Assembly (NCBI RefSeq): GCF_000720255.1
Contig: NZ_JOJE01000021.1
Location: forward strand, 62,001-126,000
Length of the DNA stretch: 64,000 nt
Origin: Streptomyces griseus subsp. griseus
Lineage (GTDB): Bacteria; Actinomycetota; Actinomycetes; Streptomycetales; Streptomycetaceae
Reading direction: 5' to 3'
Shown here: in pieces, positions 45,239 to 54,478 of the stretch
How positions within the stretch are numbered: the first letter of the stretch is position 1
Layout of the letters: the number at the start of each line of letters is the position of its first letter
Notes under the pieces: model-generated
What the model saw: the letters and a program-made list of their open reading frames with translations, nothing else
Told to the model about the DNA's origin: nothing
The model's database searches: none
Position numbers and translations under genes: made by a program

Positions 45239-48200
45239 TCATCGGCGGCGCCCCTTCAGGGTGGCCCGGGTGGTGAGCTCCTCGTATGCGGGTGCGTCAC
45301 CGGTCCGGACGCGGTCCCACGCGCGGGCGAACAGCTCGGCGACCGGGAGGAGGGGGACGGGGCGCGAGGAGCCGGTGACCGGGTAGAGGCCTTCCTTCCA
45401 GGTCTCCACGGGCAGCGCGGGAGCCCTGAGTTCGCGCCAGCCGCAGGGCAGGAAGAGGGTGCGCCCGGCGCGGGGCCGTCTGGCCTCGACGACCAGGTCG
45501 GTCGCGGCGAGTTCGGCGCGGGCCTTCTTCAGACGGGCGGGCTTCCAGCCGGTCCAGCGGGCGCAGTTGCGGTCCGTGGGATCCGGAAGGGCCAGCAGTT
45601 GCAGGTAGAGCACCGCGGCGTCCTCGCTCAGACCGTGGGCCGCGGCGACCTCGCCGACGAGCGCGGGCGCGCCGACCGTGGGGTCCTGGGCGTGGCCGAC
45701 GGCCCCCTCGGAGCCGGCCTCGGCGGAGAGGGCCCGGGCGAGGTCGTCGCCGAGGATGGTCCCCAGGGCCCGCAGCCCGCTGCCGCGCAGGGGACCGACG
45801 AGCCCCTCCACCAGCCCCAACGCGGCGTCCTCGGGACCGGTGAGGGCGGCCGGTCGGACCAGGACGGTCTCGTTGTCACCGTGCCAGGGGCGCAGCACGA
45901 ACGCCTCGCCGACGTGCGTCAGACCGTCCGCGTCGGCACCCCCGGTCGCGGGCAGCCCGTAGGCTTTGCGGATCTCGGCGGCGGTCGGCCCGCCCTTCTC
46001 CGTCCACGCCACGTCCAGGTCGAGCAGCAGCCCCGGGTCGGCGACGCGCCGACGCAGCGCGGCGAGGCCGTCCGGCAGGGCGGCGCGCAGGGGGTGGCCG
46101 AAGGGCAGCGCGTAGGCGAGCGCGGCCAGGGCACCCACGGCGGCGGTCAGGTCGTACCGTCCGGGCAGGGCCCGCGGGTCCTCAGGAACGAGGTTGCCGT
46201 CCTTGTCGGGCCGTTGGACCGTGGTGCGGCTGATCCAGGGCGTGCGCCCGGGGTTGAGCACGGCCTCCGCGGACGCTGCCTGCACACCGGCGAGGTCACC
46301 GGCGACGTCCTCGGGCAGCCGTACGAACGAGCCGAGGCGCTCGGCCCACACCAAGCCCGCCGCCTGGGTGTCCGGCCCGTTCGTCCACAGATCTGCGGGG
46401 TCCTCGGGCAGCAGCGCCTCGATGAGCGCGGCCCGGTCCGCCGTGCCGAGCGAGCCCAGCAGGCCGTCGCCGAACTCCAGCTGCCGCGCCTTCAGCCCGA
46501 TCCCGGCGAGTACCTCCGGGCGGGGGTCCTGGGGCCGGGCGGCGAGCAGCACGGACGCCTGGACCGGGCCGAGCGCGCCTCCGGTCGCAGCGGCAAGCGC
46601 CTCCGGCGCCTCGGACCGCCACGGGACGGGGCCCTTGTCCCGCACGAGCCCGGTGATCGCGGCGAGCCGCTCGGCGGAGAACGCCGACGCGTGCCTGACC
46701 TCCTTCTCCAGCGTGAAGTGCGCGACTGCGCCGAACGCACCGGAGGGGTCGTGGTCGAGGGCGAGCCAGACGATCCGGTCCCGTACGGTGTCGATGCGCT
46801 GGCAGCCGAGCACGACCACCGTCCGGCCCTCGCGGCGCAGCACCTGACCGGCCCGCTCCTGCTTGCTGTGCGGCTCGCCCAGCATGATCGTGCGCAGTCC
46901 CGCCCCGGGCGAGGCGAGCGGCCCCTCGCCGACCGCCTCGAGCAGCAGGAGCAGCGCCTCCCGCGACTCGTCGGAGAGCGTCGGAGAGGCGGCGCGGTAG
47001 GCGAGGGGCGGCAGTGTCTCCAAGAGGTCCGGCCAGACCATGCCGATCCCGGGGACGGTGTGCTCCTCGCTCCGCCATCCGTCGCCGAGGGCCGCCAGCC
47101 GCGCGCGGTCGGGCAGCGGCTTGCCGTCGGCGGGCTCACCCGACAGCACGTGGTTCACGGCCCGGATCTGACGGAGCACGCTCCACTGGGGGTCACCGCC
47201 CCACCAGCCACCGAGGTTGACGAGGCCGCCGACCGCCGCGCGCAGCGTACCGTCGTCACCGTGCGCGGGACGGTAGTCCGCGAACATCCCCTCCGTCCGC
47301 CGACGAAGGGACTGTGTGCGCTCCACGGGCGGTGCCGCGAAGGCGGCGGCCGACTCGGCGACCCGGAGGGCCGAGCGGACGAGCGTGCTGACGCCGATGA
47401 GCAGCCGGTCGTCGGTGAGCCCGGGCAGCGCCCCGGCCACGGCGAGCCGGACGACCTCGTCCGCGGGCGGCACGACGGGCTTCCCGGCGGCTGCCGCCTC
47501 GGCTGCCGCTTCGGTCCCGTCCGCCGCCGTCAGTTTCGCCTGCCGCTCCGCCAGGGCGAGCGCGGCGGCGTGCAGCACTTCGGCCGCCTGCTCGTCGGTC
47601 AGCCCGCGCAGCAGCGCTGACGTCCGCTCGTCGCGCGGGCGCAGCGCGTGCCAGAAGGCGACCGGCGGTACGAGCTCGGTGCCGGCCGCGTACTCGCCGC
47701 CCCGCTCGCCGGGTGTCACCCGGCCGAGCTCACCGGTGCCCGAGGCGTCGTCGGCCGCGAACAGGACGACCTGCCGGTACATCTGAGCGGCCACGGGCTC
47801 GGCACCGCCGGGCATCCGCAGAGCACCGAGCGGAACAGCGGGCGTGCGGCCCGGGACGATCGGCAGGGAGACGGTCCGGCCGTCCGGCGTCCCGGTCGTC
47901 GTACGCGCCTCGACTCCCGTCCCCTCCGTGCGCACCCAGCGGCCGAGGACCGTGCCGTCGGTGCCGAACGGGCTGTCCTCCAGGCCCGGTTGAAGCGGCA
48001 GGACCTCGCAGTCGTCCTGCGCCAGGGGCGCGTCGTCGCGGATGCCCGACCGCAGGAAGGCGGGCAGGGAGGCGCGCCCGTGCGTGCCCGTGCCGGGGTC
48101 GTACTCCAGCCATACCGACTGCCGGCCCTGTCGGCCCAGGCGCCACAGCGTGGTGCCGTCACCGATGACGGGGCGGCCGGGTGGCAGGACGGTGTCTCCG

Positions 48201-50266
48201 GCGCGCAGGGTGCGCCCGCCGGTGGCGCGGCCGCCGCCGGGCAGCGGGACGGAGGGGGTGCCCGCGTCACGGTTGTTCCACCAGTAGGCCAGTTGCTCGC
48301 CGCCGAGGACGAACACCTCGGACGGCCGGGCGGACCAGTAGCCGTACTGTGTGCCGTCGTGCCGCCACACCACCAGCAGCTCACCGTCGGTGTAGCGGAA
48401 ACTCGGGCGTGTCCAGCGGTCCAGCTGGACGGGTATGCGCAGGTCGTGGTCGAGGAGCATCTTGTCCGGGCCGACGACGACCACCTTGTGCCCGCGCGCG
48501 AGGATCAGTGCGGGCCAGGCCTCGGCCAGGGTCAGTTCGTTGTCTCGAGGGTCGCGTGTCTCGTTGTCCAGCAGGCGCAGCGCCTCGTCGAGTGCGGGCC
48601 AGCCCAGCTCGTCCAGGATGCCCGCGCGCAGGGTCCGGCCGAGCAACGGCGCTACCTCGTGCGCGGCGACCCGGGCGACGGCCTCGGAGTTGACCTTCGC
48701 GGCGACCGGCCGGAAGGGACGCAGTCGCTGCAGTGCCGCCCCGGCCGCGGGCAGACCGGCCGCGCGGGTGAGCTCCTCGGCCGCGTCGTCCAGCCACTCG
48801 CGCAGCACCTCGCTGAGCACGGGATGCGCGGCGACCGCCTCCAGCAGCTCGGTCGCCGCCCGGTCCCGGCCCAGGGTGCCGACCGCCCGGTGCAGCAGGG
48901 GCCGGAACCGCGGATCCGCCGCGACGGCCGTCAGATCCCGTCGGCCGGGCCGGGTGTCCCGCAGCCACCGATCGAGGGCCAGGTGTACGTCGGTCCCGGC
49001 GTCCGGCTCCACGAGGGGGACGTCCTCGGCCACGCACAGGTCCAGCAGGTCGAGGTCGGCGCCCGCGTGCCACCGGCCCGCGAAGAGGTCGACGTGCCGG
49101 CCTTCCGCCCGCAGCCGCGGCGCCATCCTCTCCACCAGCGCGAGCGTGGCGGGCGACCGCCCCGACACGGCGGCACCGTGCTTTCGGAAACTGGCCCACC
49201 GACTCAGCCACCCCGCGGCATCGGCACCACTGGCCGTACCGGCATCGGCCCCTTCACCCCCGTCGATCAACAAGTGCTCCGCCCCGCTCTCCGCCAGCAG
49301 CGTCAGCCAGAACTCGTCGTTGTCGACGTCACCGCCGAGGCCCGCGGGCATGATCTCCAGCAGCCGGGCCCGTACGGACGGGCGCTGGTCGGCGAGGGCG
49401 GGAAGGGTGGCGCGGTAGGCGGTCCAGAACGAGGCCGGCGCCCGGACGGAGGCGGGGGAGGAGATCAGGTCGGCGACGAGGGCGCACTCCTCGGTGACCC
49501 GGTTCAGACCGGCGGCCTTGATCAGCCCGCGCGCGTCCTGCGGCAGCGAGGCGTACGGGGGCATGCCCGCAGCGCAGCGCTCCACCGTCAGCTGCCGGAA
49601 CTGGCCCCATGCGGCGGCGGGATCGAGGCGGCCGGCGAGGTCCTTGACGTGCTGCTTGAGCGCCTTGACGGTCAGCGCCCCGGCGAAGGCGAACTCCAGG
49701 AACACGGCCCGCTGCCGCTCCTCGTCGACGGCGAGGGCGTGCACACGTTCGGCGTCGCGGGCCTTGCCGAAGAAGGCGGCGGCGTACGTCGTGTTCTCGT
49801 ACTGGAGGAAGACGCGGGCGGCCTGCTCGTAGAAGGTCGGCAGGAAGTGCGGCACCGCGCGGCCGAGGCGTTCGCCGAGCTCCTCGAAGCCCTCCTTGGC
49901 CGTGCCCGGGCGGGACTTGGCCTGCCGCGCGAGCCGCTCGACATCCTTGACCAGGGCCAGCGCGTGGTGTCCGTTCGCGGGGTCGTTGACCAGGGCCCAG
50001 GCCGGGAATCCCAGCGTCTCCCGACGGACCTGGCCGACCTCGGGTGTCTCCGGCTCCCGGCCGAGGCCGAGGAAGTCCAGGGCGAGATCCTCCGCCTCGC
50101 CGAGCGTGCCCGGCACCAGCCGCACGACAGGCCGGTCGTCCAGCGCGGGATGGGTGTAGGTGCGCACGGTGAGGGTGTCGGCGTCCTCACGGGTGGTGGT
50201 GCCCGGGGGAAGGACGGCGCCGGCGTCGAGCAACGCGGCCGCGGTGGTGTCGTCGTACGTCGTCAT
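45239..50266 (-). CDS. Very large (1675-residue) uncharacterised protein of the MoxR/vWA cluster
   Basis: ATG at 50264-50266 overlaps the DUF4132 gene stop by ATGA. The protein has no signal peptide and no membrane segment. The N-terminal 250 residues look helical (FYEQAARVFLQYENTTYAAA, AFFGKARDAERVHALAVDEE), like TPR/HEAT-type repeats. A middle beta-rich part has several WRLGRQGRQSVWLEYDPGTG-like strands. The C-terminus holds a possible winged-helix-like stretch (GWKPARLKKARAELAATDLV). No nuclease, protease, kinase or NTPase motif was found. Some databases label such proteins 'DNA-binding'; I cannot confirm that. It is a likely scaffold or effector of the operon. Confidence 0.82.
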   Translation of the reverse strand: MTTYDDTTAAALLDAGAVLPPGTTTREDADTLTVRTYTHPALDDRPVVRLVPGTLGEAEDLALDFLGLGREPETPEVGQVRRETLGFPAWALVNDPANGHHALALVKDVERLARQAKSRPGTAKEGFEELGERLGRAVPHFLPTFYEQAARVFLQYENTTYAAAFFGKARDAERVHALAVDEERQRAVFLEFAFAGALTVKALKQHVKDLAGRLDPAAAWGQFRQLTVERCAAGMPPYASLPQDARGLIKAAGLNRVTEECALVADLISSPASVRAPASFWTAYRATLPALADQRPSVRARLLEIMPAGLGGDVDNDEFWLTLLAESGAEHLLIDGGEGADAGTASGADAAGWLSRWASFRKHGAAVSGRSPATLALVERMAPRLRAEGRHVDLFAGRWHAGADLDLLDLCVAEDVPLVEPDAGTDVHLALDRWLRDTRPGRRDLTAVAADPRFRPLLHRAVGTLGRDRAATELLEAVAAHPVLSEVLREWLDDAAEELTRAAGLPAAGAALQRLRPFRPVAAKVNSEAVARVAAHEVAPLLGRTLRAGILDELGWPALDEALRLLDNETRDPRDNELTLAEAWPALILARGHKVVVVGPDKMLLDHDLRIPVQLDRWTRPSFRYTDGELLVVWRHDGTQYGYWSARPSEVFVLGGEQLAYWWNNRDAGTPSVPLPGGGRATGGRTLRAGDTVLPPGRPVIGDGTTLWRLGRQGRQSVWLEYDPGTGTHGRASLPAFLRSGIRDDAPLAQDDCEVLPLQPGLEDSPFGTDGTVLGRWVRTEGTGVEARTTTGTPDGRTVSLPIVPGRTPAVPLGALRMPGGAEPVAAQMYRQVVLFAADDASGTGELGRVTPGERGGEYAAGTELVPPVAFWHALRPRDERTSALLRGLTDEQAAEVLHAAALALAERQAKLTAADGTEAAAEAAAAGKPVVPPADEVVRLAVAGALPGLTDDRLLIGVSTLVRSALRVAESAAAFAAPPVERTQSLRRRTEGMFADYRPAHGDDGTLRAAVGGLVNLGGWWGGDPQWSVLRQIRAVNHVLSGEPADGKPLPDRARLAALGDGWRSEEHTVPGIGMVWPDLLETLPPLAYRAASPTLSDESREALLLLLEAVGEGPLASPGAGLRTIMLGEPHSKQERAGQVLRREGRTVVVLGCQRIDTVRDRIVWLALDHDPSGAFGAVAHFTLEKEVRHASAFSAERLAAITGLVRDKGPVPWRSEAPEALAAATGGALGPVQASVLLAARPQDPRPEVLAGIGLKARQLEFGDGLLGSLGTADRAALIEALLPEDPADLWTNGPDTQAAGLVWAERLGSFVRLPEDVAGDLAGVQAASAEAVLNPGRTPWISRTTVQRPDKDGNLVPEDPRALPGRYDLTAAVGALAALAYALPFGHPLRAALPDGLAALRRRVADPGLLLDLDVAWTEKGGPTAAEIRKAYGLPATGGADADGLTHVGEAFVLRPWHGDNETVLVRPAALTGPEDAALGLVEGLVGPLRGSGLRALGTILGDDLARALSAEAGSEGAVGHAQDPTVGAPALVGEVAAAHGLSEDAAVLYLQLLALPDPTDRNCARWTGWKPARLKKARAELAATDLVVEARRPRAGRTLFLPCGWRELRAPALPVETWKEGLYPVTGSSRPVPLLPVAELFARAWDRVRTGDAPAYEELTTRATLKGRRR

Positions 50267-51117
50267 GCCGCCCGCTCCTCGTCCTCGATGTCGCGTCCGG
50301 CGTACAGCGCGGCCGCCATGCGCACGCCCTCCGACCAGGCCACCGGCCCGACCTGACCGAGCCTCAGCACCCGGCCCGCGGTGTCGGTCCACATCAGGGG
50401 GCCGGTCTCGGTCTCCTCGTAGCTGTCGTAGTCGCCGATCCACACCCGGGCCTCGACGCCGACGCCGTTCTCCCGGACCGAGCAGACGGCGTTCCCGCCG
50501 CGCACGCGGTAGCCGAGTTGGGTGGTCCTGCCGTGCAGGAAACGCAGTTCCTTGAACGCGCCGCCCGCGTACTCCTCGACCGCGGTGCCCTCCGTGTCGA
50601 GATCGGCGGGGCGGTGCCAGACCTCGCGGAAGAGCTGCTGGGCGCGCTGCTCGACGCCGAGTTCGACGGCGAACTCGCGCAATTCCTCCAGGTCGTCGAG
50701 GAGAACGGGGTGGGGGAGGCGGACGAGTTCGGGGGCGATGCGCACGGTGTCTCCGTCGAGGTCGACGAGACCGAGGCCGCGCTCGAGGTCGGCGTCCCGG
50801 AGGAATCCCGCGATCTCGCCGTCGGCTCCACTGACCACGAGGTCGCGCAGCGCGCTCTGCCAGGCGGGATCCGGCCACACCCGGGCGAGCACCGCGAGGG
50901 GCACCGGAAGGGAGCGCACCATCCACCGCTCCACGTCGCTGAGGCACTGCCGTTCGTGCCGTTCCAGCCACTCGGCGAGCTGACGCAGCCCCACCACAAC
51001 GGGGTCATCGGCGAGTTTGGCCGGAACCGACGTCAGCCGTCGCCCGGCGGCGTTGCGGCACACCACCTTTCCGCTGTCGAGGGCGATCTCGTAATCGCCC
51101 GCCGTCACCCACCCCAT
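50263..51117 (-). CDS. DUF4132 domain protein, first gene of the MoxR/vWA cluster
   Basis: The 284-residue protein contains the DUF4132 signature in its C-terminal half (LEELREFAVELGVEQRAQQL, FREVWHRP, then KELRFLHGRTTQLGYRVRGG). The N-terminal half (MGWVTAGDYEIALDSGKVVC) looks like a separate module. DUF4132 is also found in E. coli YehI and is linked there to MoxR/vWA/SWIM genes. Its molecular role is unknown. GGGGAGG precedes the ATG. The stop overlaps the next gene. Confidence 0.83.
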   Translation of the reverse strand: MGWVTAGDYEIALDSGKVVCRNAAGRRLTSVPAKLADDPVVVGLRQLAEWLERHERQCLSDVERWMVRSLPVPLAVLARVWPDPAWQSALRDLVVSGADGEIAGFLRDADLERGLGLVDLDGDTVRIAPELVRLPHPVLLDDLEELREFAVELGVEQRAQQLFREVWHRPADLDTEGTAVEEYAGGAFKELRFLHGRTTQLGYRVRGGNAVCSVRENGVGVEARVWIGDYDSYEETETGPLMWTDTAGRVLRLGQVGPVAWSEGVRMAAALYAGRDIEDEERAA

Positions 51118-51235
51118 ACGTGCCTCCCCGCACCGCAGTGATCAAGTGACGGGAACTCTAGGGCAGCCCACTGACAACGCCTCCCACGCCTGTGGCCTGG
51201 TGCTCGGCGGCGTGGACGGCGACGCGGACGCCGGG

Positions 51236-52900
51236 TCAGTCACCGAGTCTTGCGAACCCGTCCCTGACGTTGTCGAAGACGGGCCGGTACCTGTCCCAGT
51301 CGGCGTCGGGCGCCGACAGGTAGACGTCGTACTCCCGGCCGCCCTCCCGGCCGAAGCCGAGGTCGATGGCGCGAAACAGTCGGGCCTTGCCGTGGAAGGT
51401 GAACTCCCACACCGCGGCCGGCTGCCCCTGGAACCGCGTCTCCTGCATGCGCAGCCGTCGGTAGGTCGGGTAGTTGACCTTGGTGTTCGTCTCGATGTCC
51501 GTGAAGTGCGCCATCGGGTTCGAACCGGCCGGGTCGACCATGCCGATGGTGATCCCGGCCAGCCCCGTCGGGTCGGTGTAGACGACCTCGTCGGCGGCCC
51601 GCCGGGTGGCCTTCCACCCCTCGGGCACGGGGAAGGAGATGTCGAGCCCCTCCTCCCTGACCGACCGGTATCCCTCAGGCAGGGGAGAGGGCGAGGCCGA
51701 TGCGGTGGTGCGGCCGGGTGAGTGCGTCGCGGCACTGGGCGCGTGCTCATCCGGGTCCGACTGGTTCTGGATCACGCCGACGCCCGCCGCGGCAGCCGCC
51801 ACGACGGCCACGACCGGCACGAGCACCCGCCCCCTCCGACGGCCGCGCCGTCGCTCCGGCCCCGTGTCAGCGGACGACCACACCGGCGCCTCGGGCTCCC
51901 CACCCGGGGACCGCCTCGAAGGCCGGCCGGAGGACTGCCCCACCGTGGTGCCCGAGGCCCGGTCCGGACCCGACGACGTGTCCGGACCCGACGACGAGTC
52001 CGTCGACCAGTCCGGCGCCAGTGCCGCCGTCTGTGCCGAGGACCGTGCGGCCCGCAGCGCCCGCTCGGTCTGCTCCGCCGTCGGACGCTCCTCGGGCTCC
52101 TTGAAGAGCAGCGCCTCGATCAGCGGTTCCAGCGGCCCCGCCCGCTTCATCGGCTCCATCGGGTCGACGACGATGGCGTACGCCGTCTCCACGGCCGTGT
52201 CCCGGCGGAACGGCGGACGTCCCTCCACCGCCTGGTACAGCGTCGCGCCCAGGGCCCACAGGTCCGACGCCGGCCCCGGGCGCTGTCCGCGGATCCGCTC
52301 CGGAGCCATGAAGTCGATGGACCCGACCATCTCGCCGGTCCGGGTCAGCGTCGACGATCCCGAGGTCACGGCGATGCCGAAGTCGGTGAGCACCACCCGG
52401 TCCCCGGCGCCGAGCATCACGTTGCCGGGCTTGACGTCGCGGTGCAGCACCCCGGCGGTGTGCGCGGCCCGCAGCGCGGCGACCATCCCGAGGCCGATAC
52501 GGGCCGCCTCCTCGGGCGGGATGGTCCGGCCGTGTTCGAGGAGCTCGCCGAGCGTGACGGCGGGCAGGTACTCCATGACGATGCAGGGACGTCCGTCGTC
52601 GTCCACGACGTCATGGACGACGACCACGTTCGGGTGCACGACACGGGCGGCGGCACGGGCCTCACGGCGTGTGCGTTCGTACTGCGTGGCGAGCTCGGCG
52701 TCGGAGAGGTGCGGCTGGACATGCAGCTGCTTGAGCGCGACGTGGCGGTCCAGTACCTCGTCGTCGGCCCGCCACACCGTGCCCATCCCGCCGCGGCCGA
52801 TCAGCTCCACGAGCCGGTAGCGCCCGGCGACGAGCCGCCCCTCGTCCGACACCGTGCGCCCTCCGCCGACTTCGTACCTGTTCGATTCGTCCGCCACCAT
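51236..52900 (-). CDS. PknB-type transmembrane Ser/Thr protein kinase
   Basis: The 554-residue protein has a kinase domain at about 26-285: GRGGMG (35-40), Lys-57 in VALKQL, HRDVKPGN (153-160), DFG (173-175) and a GSIDFMAPERI activation segment. After a linker with SSGPDTSSGPD-like repeats comes one membrane helix (VPVVAVVAAAAAGVGVI, near 365-382) and an extracellular domain of about 165 residues with no PASTA repeats. The structure suggests an environmental sensor that phosphorylates cytosolic targets. ATG at 52900 is the first start; an internal GTG nearer the kinase domain (about 17 codons later) is possible. Confidence 0.93.
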   Translation of the reverse strand: MVADESNRYEVGGGRTVSDEGRLVAGRYRLVELIGRGGMGTVWRADDEVLDRHVALKQLHVQPHLSDAELATQYERTRREARAAARVVHPNVVVVHDVVDDDGRPCIVMEYLPAVTLGELLEHGRTIPPEEAARIGLGMVAALRAAHTAGVLHRDVKPGNVMLGAGDRVVLTDFGIAVTSGSSTLTRTGEMVGSIDFMAPERIRGQRPGPASDLWALGATLYQAVEGRPPFRRDTAVETAYAIVVDPMEPMKRAGPLEPLIEALLFKEPEERPTAEQTERALRAARSSAQTAALAPDWSTDSSSGPDTSSGPDRASGTTVGQSSGRPSRRSPGGEPEAPVWSSADTGPERRRGRRRGRVLVPVVAVVAAAAAGVGVIQNQSDPDEHAPSAATHSPGRTTASASPSPLPEGYRSVREEGLDISFPVPEGWKATRRAADEVVYTDPTGLAGITIGMVDPAGSNPMAHFTDIETNTKVNYPTYRRLRMQETRFQGQPAAVWEFTFHGKARLFRAIDLGFGREGGREYDVYLSAPDADWDRYRPVFDNVRDGFARLGD

Positions 52901-52961
52901 AACCGCCAGCGGAGAACGATCAGGTGACGACGATCACGCGGCGCCCTCGCTCGACCCCGCC

Positions 52962-53351
52962 TCAGCCCTCGACCCAGCCGTGGCTCCTGCCGAACTTCGC
53001 CAGCGCGCCGCGGACCTGCACGATCTGCTCACCGGTGAGCGAGGGCGCCGCGGCCAGCAGCAGCTCCGTGACCTCGGCGGTGAACTCCTGTGTGTTCAGT
53101 ACGTCGCACAGGGAGTCGTCGTCCGGAGCCAGCGGCTTGCCGTCCTCGCCCCTGGCGAGCCGCACGGCTGACGCCTTCGGCCCGCGCTCCCCCTCCTCGA
53201 TCTCGAACTCCACCACCACGCCCCGGTGCACCGCCGACTCCGGGATCAGCATGTCGTTCACATGCAGGAACACATCCTCGCCACCGTCGTCGGGGGCGAT
53301 GAACCCGTACCCGCGCTGACTGTCGAAACGCACCACACGACCAGCAACCAT
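52962..53351 (-). CDS. Cold-shock domain protein (long form)
   Basis: The 129-residue product has a CSD fold at about 1-70 with RNP1 (RGYGFIAP) and RNP2 (DVFLHV), followed by about 60 residues ending FGRSHGWVEG. Such long Csp proteins bind single-stranded RNA/DNA; the tail is typical of Streptomyces versions. ATG at 53349-53351 was chosen; an in-frame TTG 12 bases upstream is possible. It lies 61 bases upstream of the kinase gene on the same strand. Confidence 0.9.
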   Translation of the reverse strand: MVAGRVVRFDSQRGYGFIAPDDGGEDVFLHVNDMLIPESAVHRGVVVEFEIEEGERGPKASAVRLARGEDGKPLAPDDDSLCDVLNTQEFTAEVTELLLAAAPSLTGEQIVQVRGALAKFGRSHGWVEG

Positions 53352-53464
53352 GCCAACCCCCAACAGACCGGGCCCTTTGCCCGGGGAACCATGGCCTGAT
53401 CGTAGTGGTCGCCGGAGGCGGCACTATTCCGTGGGGTACGACGTTCAGTGGTCGGGAGGCCCAG

Positions 53465-53644
53465 ATGACAAGAGAAGACATGACACCCGCCGACGCGGCC
53501 GAGGCCCGGCGTCACGCCCGGTTCGGCACGCTGCCGGAGCGGATCCGCCCGGAGGACACGGTCGAGGAGAAGCCGGCCACGCTGCCGGACCCTGCGAAGG
53601 ACACCTACAACCCCGACGAGTGGCTCATCCGGTACTGCCTGTGA
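53465..53644 (+). CDS. Small conserved hypothetical protein (59 aa)
   Basis: ATG at 53465 follows GGGAGG at ideal spacing. The acidic 59-residue product (TPADAAEARRHARFGTLPER, ending DTYNPDEWLIRYCL) has no signal or membrane segment. Third positions are strongly GC-biased, supporting real coding. I recognise no function. A longer in-frame start at 53405 precedes the ribosome site and was rejected. Confidence 0.7.
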   Translation: MTREDMTPADAAEARRHARFGTLPERIRPEDTVEEKPATLPDPAKDTYNPDEWLIRYCL

Positions 53645-53645
53645 G

Positions 53646-54014
53646 GCGGTCCACCGTCCGGCGGTAGCGCTCGGCGGTCGGCATCCCCGAACGGCCAGGG
53701 TCGCGGTACGCCGGTACGTCGCCGCGCTCGTCCTGCTCGCCGTCGGGCGCCCCCGGCTGCGGTCCTTCACTGTCCTGCTCAACCGCACCGTCGGCCGACA
53801 CGTCCCCGGCGCACAGGGCTCGGCGGCGGCCGCGGCGATCTCCGCGCTGCTGTTCCTGCCGGCCGGAGTCGTCCTCGCGCTGTGCCACCTGCCCACCGCG
53901 CAGGCCCTCGGCCACGCCGTGGCGGCCAGGGGCCCGTCCTCCACCGTGCCGGATCTCGCGGACCTGTTCACACTGCGCCGGTCCCAGCCGTGGCCTTCGG
54001 GCCCGCGCGGGTGA
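53646..54014 (+). pseudogene. Membrane-protein remnant without a start codon
   Basis: The frame ending at TGA 54012-54014 has near-total G/C at third positions and reads like a membrane protein (YVAALVLLAVGRPRLRSFTV, AAAAISALLFLPAGVVLALC) for about 120 codons. There is no ATG or GTG near its beginning, and the frame merges into the preceding small gene in another phase, with stops further up. It is best explained as the C-terminal part of a decayed transporter-like gene. The family is not secure. Confidence 0.45.
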
Positions 54015-54027
54015 CGCGCCCGTGGTG

Positions 54028-54420
54028 TCAGGAATCCCGCTGGGCCCGCTCGGCGTCCCGCTTCTTGAGGCGGGCCGTCTCCTTGCGGACCTCGGCCTGG
54101 GTGGCGCGCTCCTTCTCCAGCCACTCCGGCTTCTCGTCCTTGAGCGCGTCGATCTGCTCGGTGGTGAGCGCCTCGGTGACTCCGCCCCGGGTCAGCCCCG
54201 CGATGGAGACGCCCAGCTTCGCCGCCACCACCGGGCGCGGGTGCGGCCCGGTGCGTCGCAGCTCATGCAGCCACTCGGGCGGGTTCGCCTGGAGCTCGTT
54301 CAGCTCGGCGCGCGAGACGACACCCTCCTGGAACTCGGCGGGGGTGGCGGGGAGGTACACACCCAGCTTCTTCGCCGCGGTAGCGGGCTTCATCGTCTGG
54401 GTGGTCTGGTGCGACTTCAT
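54028..54420 (-). CDS. DUF5997 family protein
   Basis: The 130-residue basic protein has MKPATAAKKLGVYLPATPAE near the start and FQEGVVSRAELNELQANPPEW, the pattern of actinobacterial DUF5997. It contains two predicted helical modules, one resembling a small DNA-binding motif (RPVVAAKLGVSIAGLTRGGV). The C-terminus is a charged helix (EVRKETARLKKRDAERAQRD). It is divergent from the LysR-like gene 58 bases away, the same pairing I know from other Streptomyces genomes. Function unknown. Confidence 0.82.
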   Translation of the reverse strand: MKSHQTTQTMKPATAAKKLGVYLPATPAEFQEGVVSRAELNELQANPPEWLHELRRTGPHPRPVVAAKLGVSIAGLTRGGVTEALTTEQIDALKDEKPEWLEKERATQAEVRKETARLKKRDAERAQRDS

Positions 54421-54478
54421 GCTGTCCAGACTATCGGCCGCCCACGGGCCCTCCGACCACAGCCGGTAACCTGGCGGG

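Noticed and set aside
45599..47620. Rightward open frame of about 670 codons opposite the giant protein gene
   Set aside because: No ribosome site, no domain, and antisense to a gene coupled by overlap at its 5' end.
51142..51750. Frames on both strands overlapping the end of the kinase gene
   Set aside because: They lie over the extracellular domain of the kinase, are arginine-rich or Gly/Val-rich, and show no domain or ribosome site.
53401..53464. SigB-type promoter for the 59-aa gene (GGGTAC at 53434)
   Set aside because: A GGGTAC is present, but I found no matching -35 element at 14-16 bases, so it is not called.
53258..54124. Leftward 288-codon frame across the small protein and the membrane-protein remnant
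   Set aside because: Arg/Ser/Thr-rich low-complexity translation, covers the end of the cold-shock gene and lacks a ribosome site; the rightward frames have far better third-position bias.
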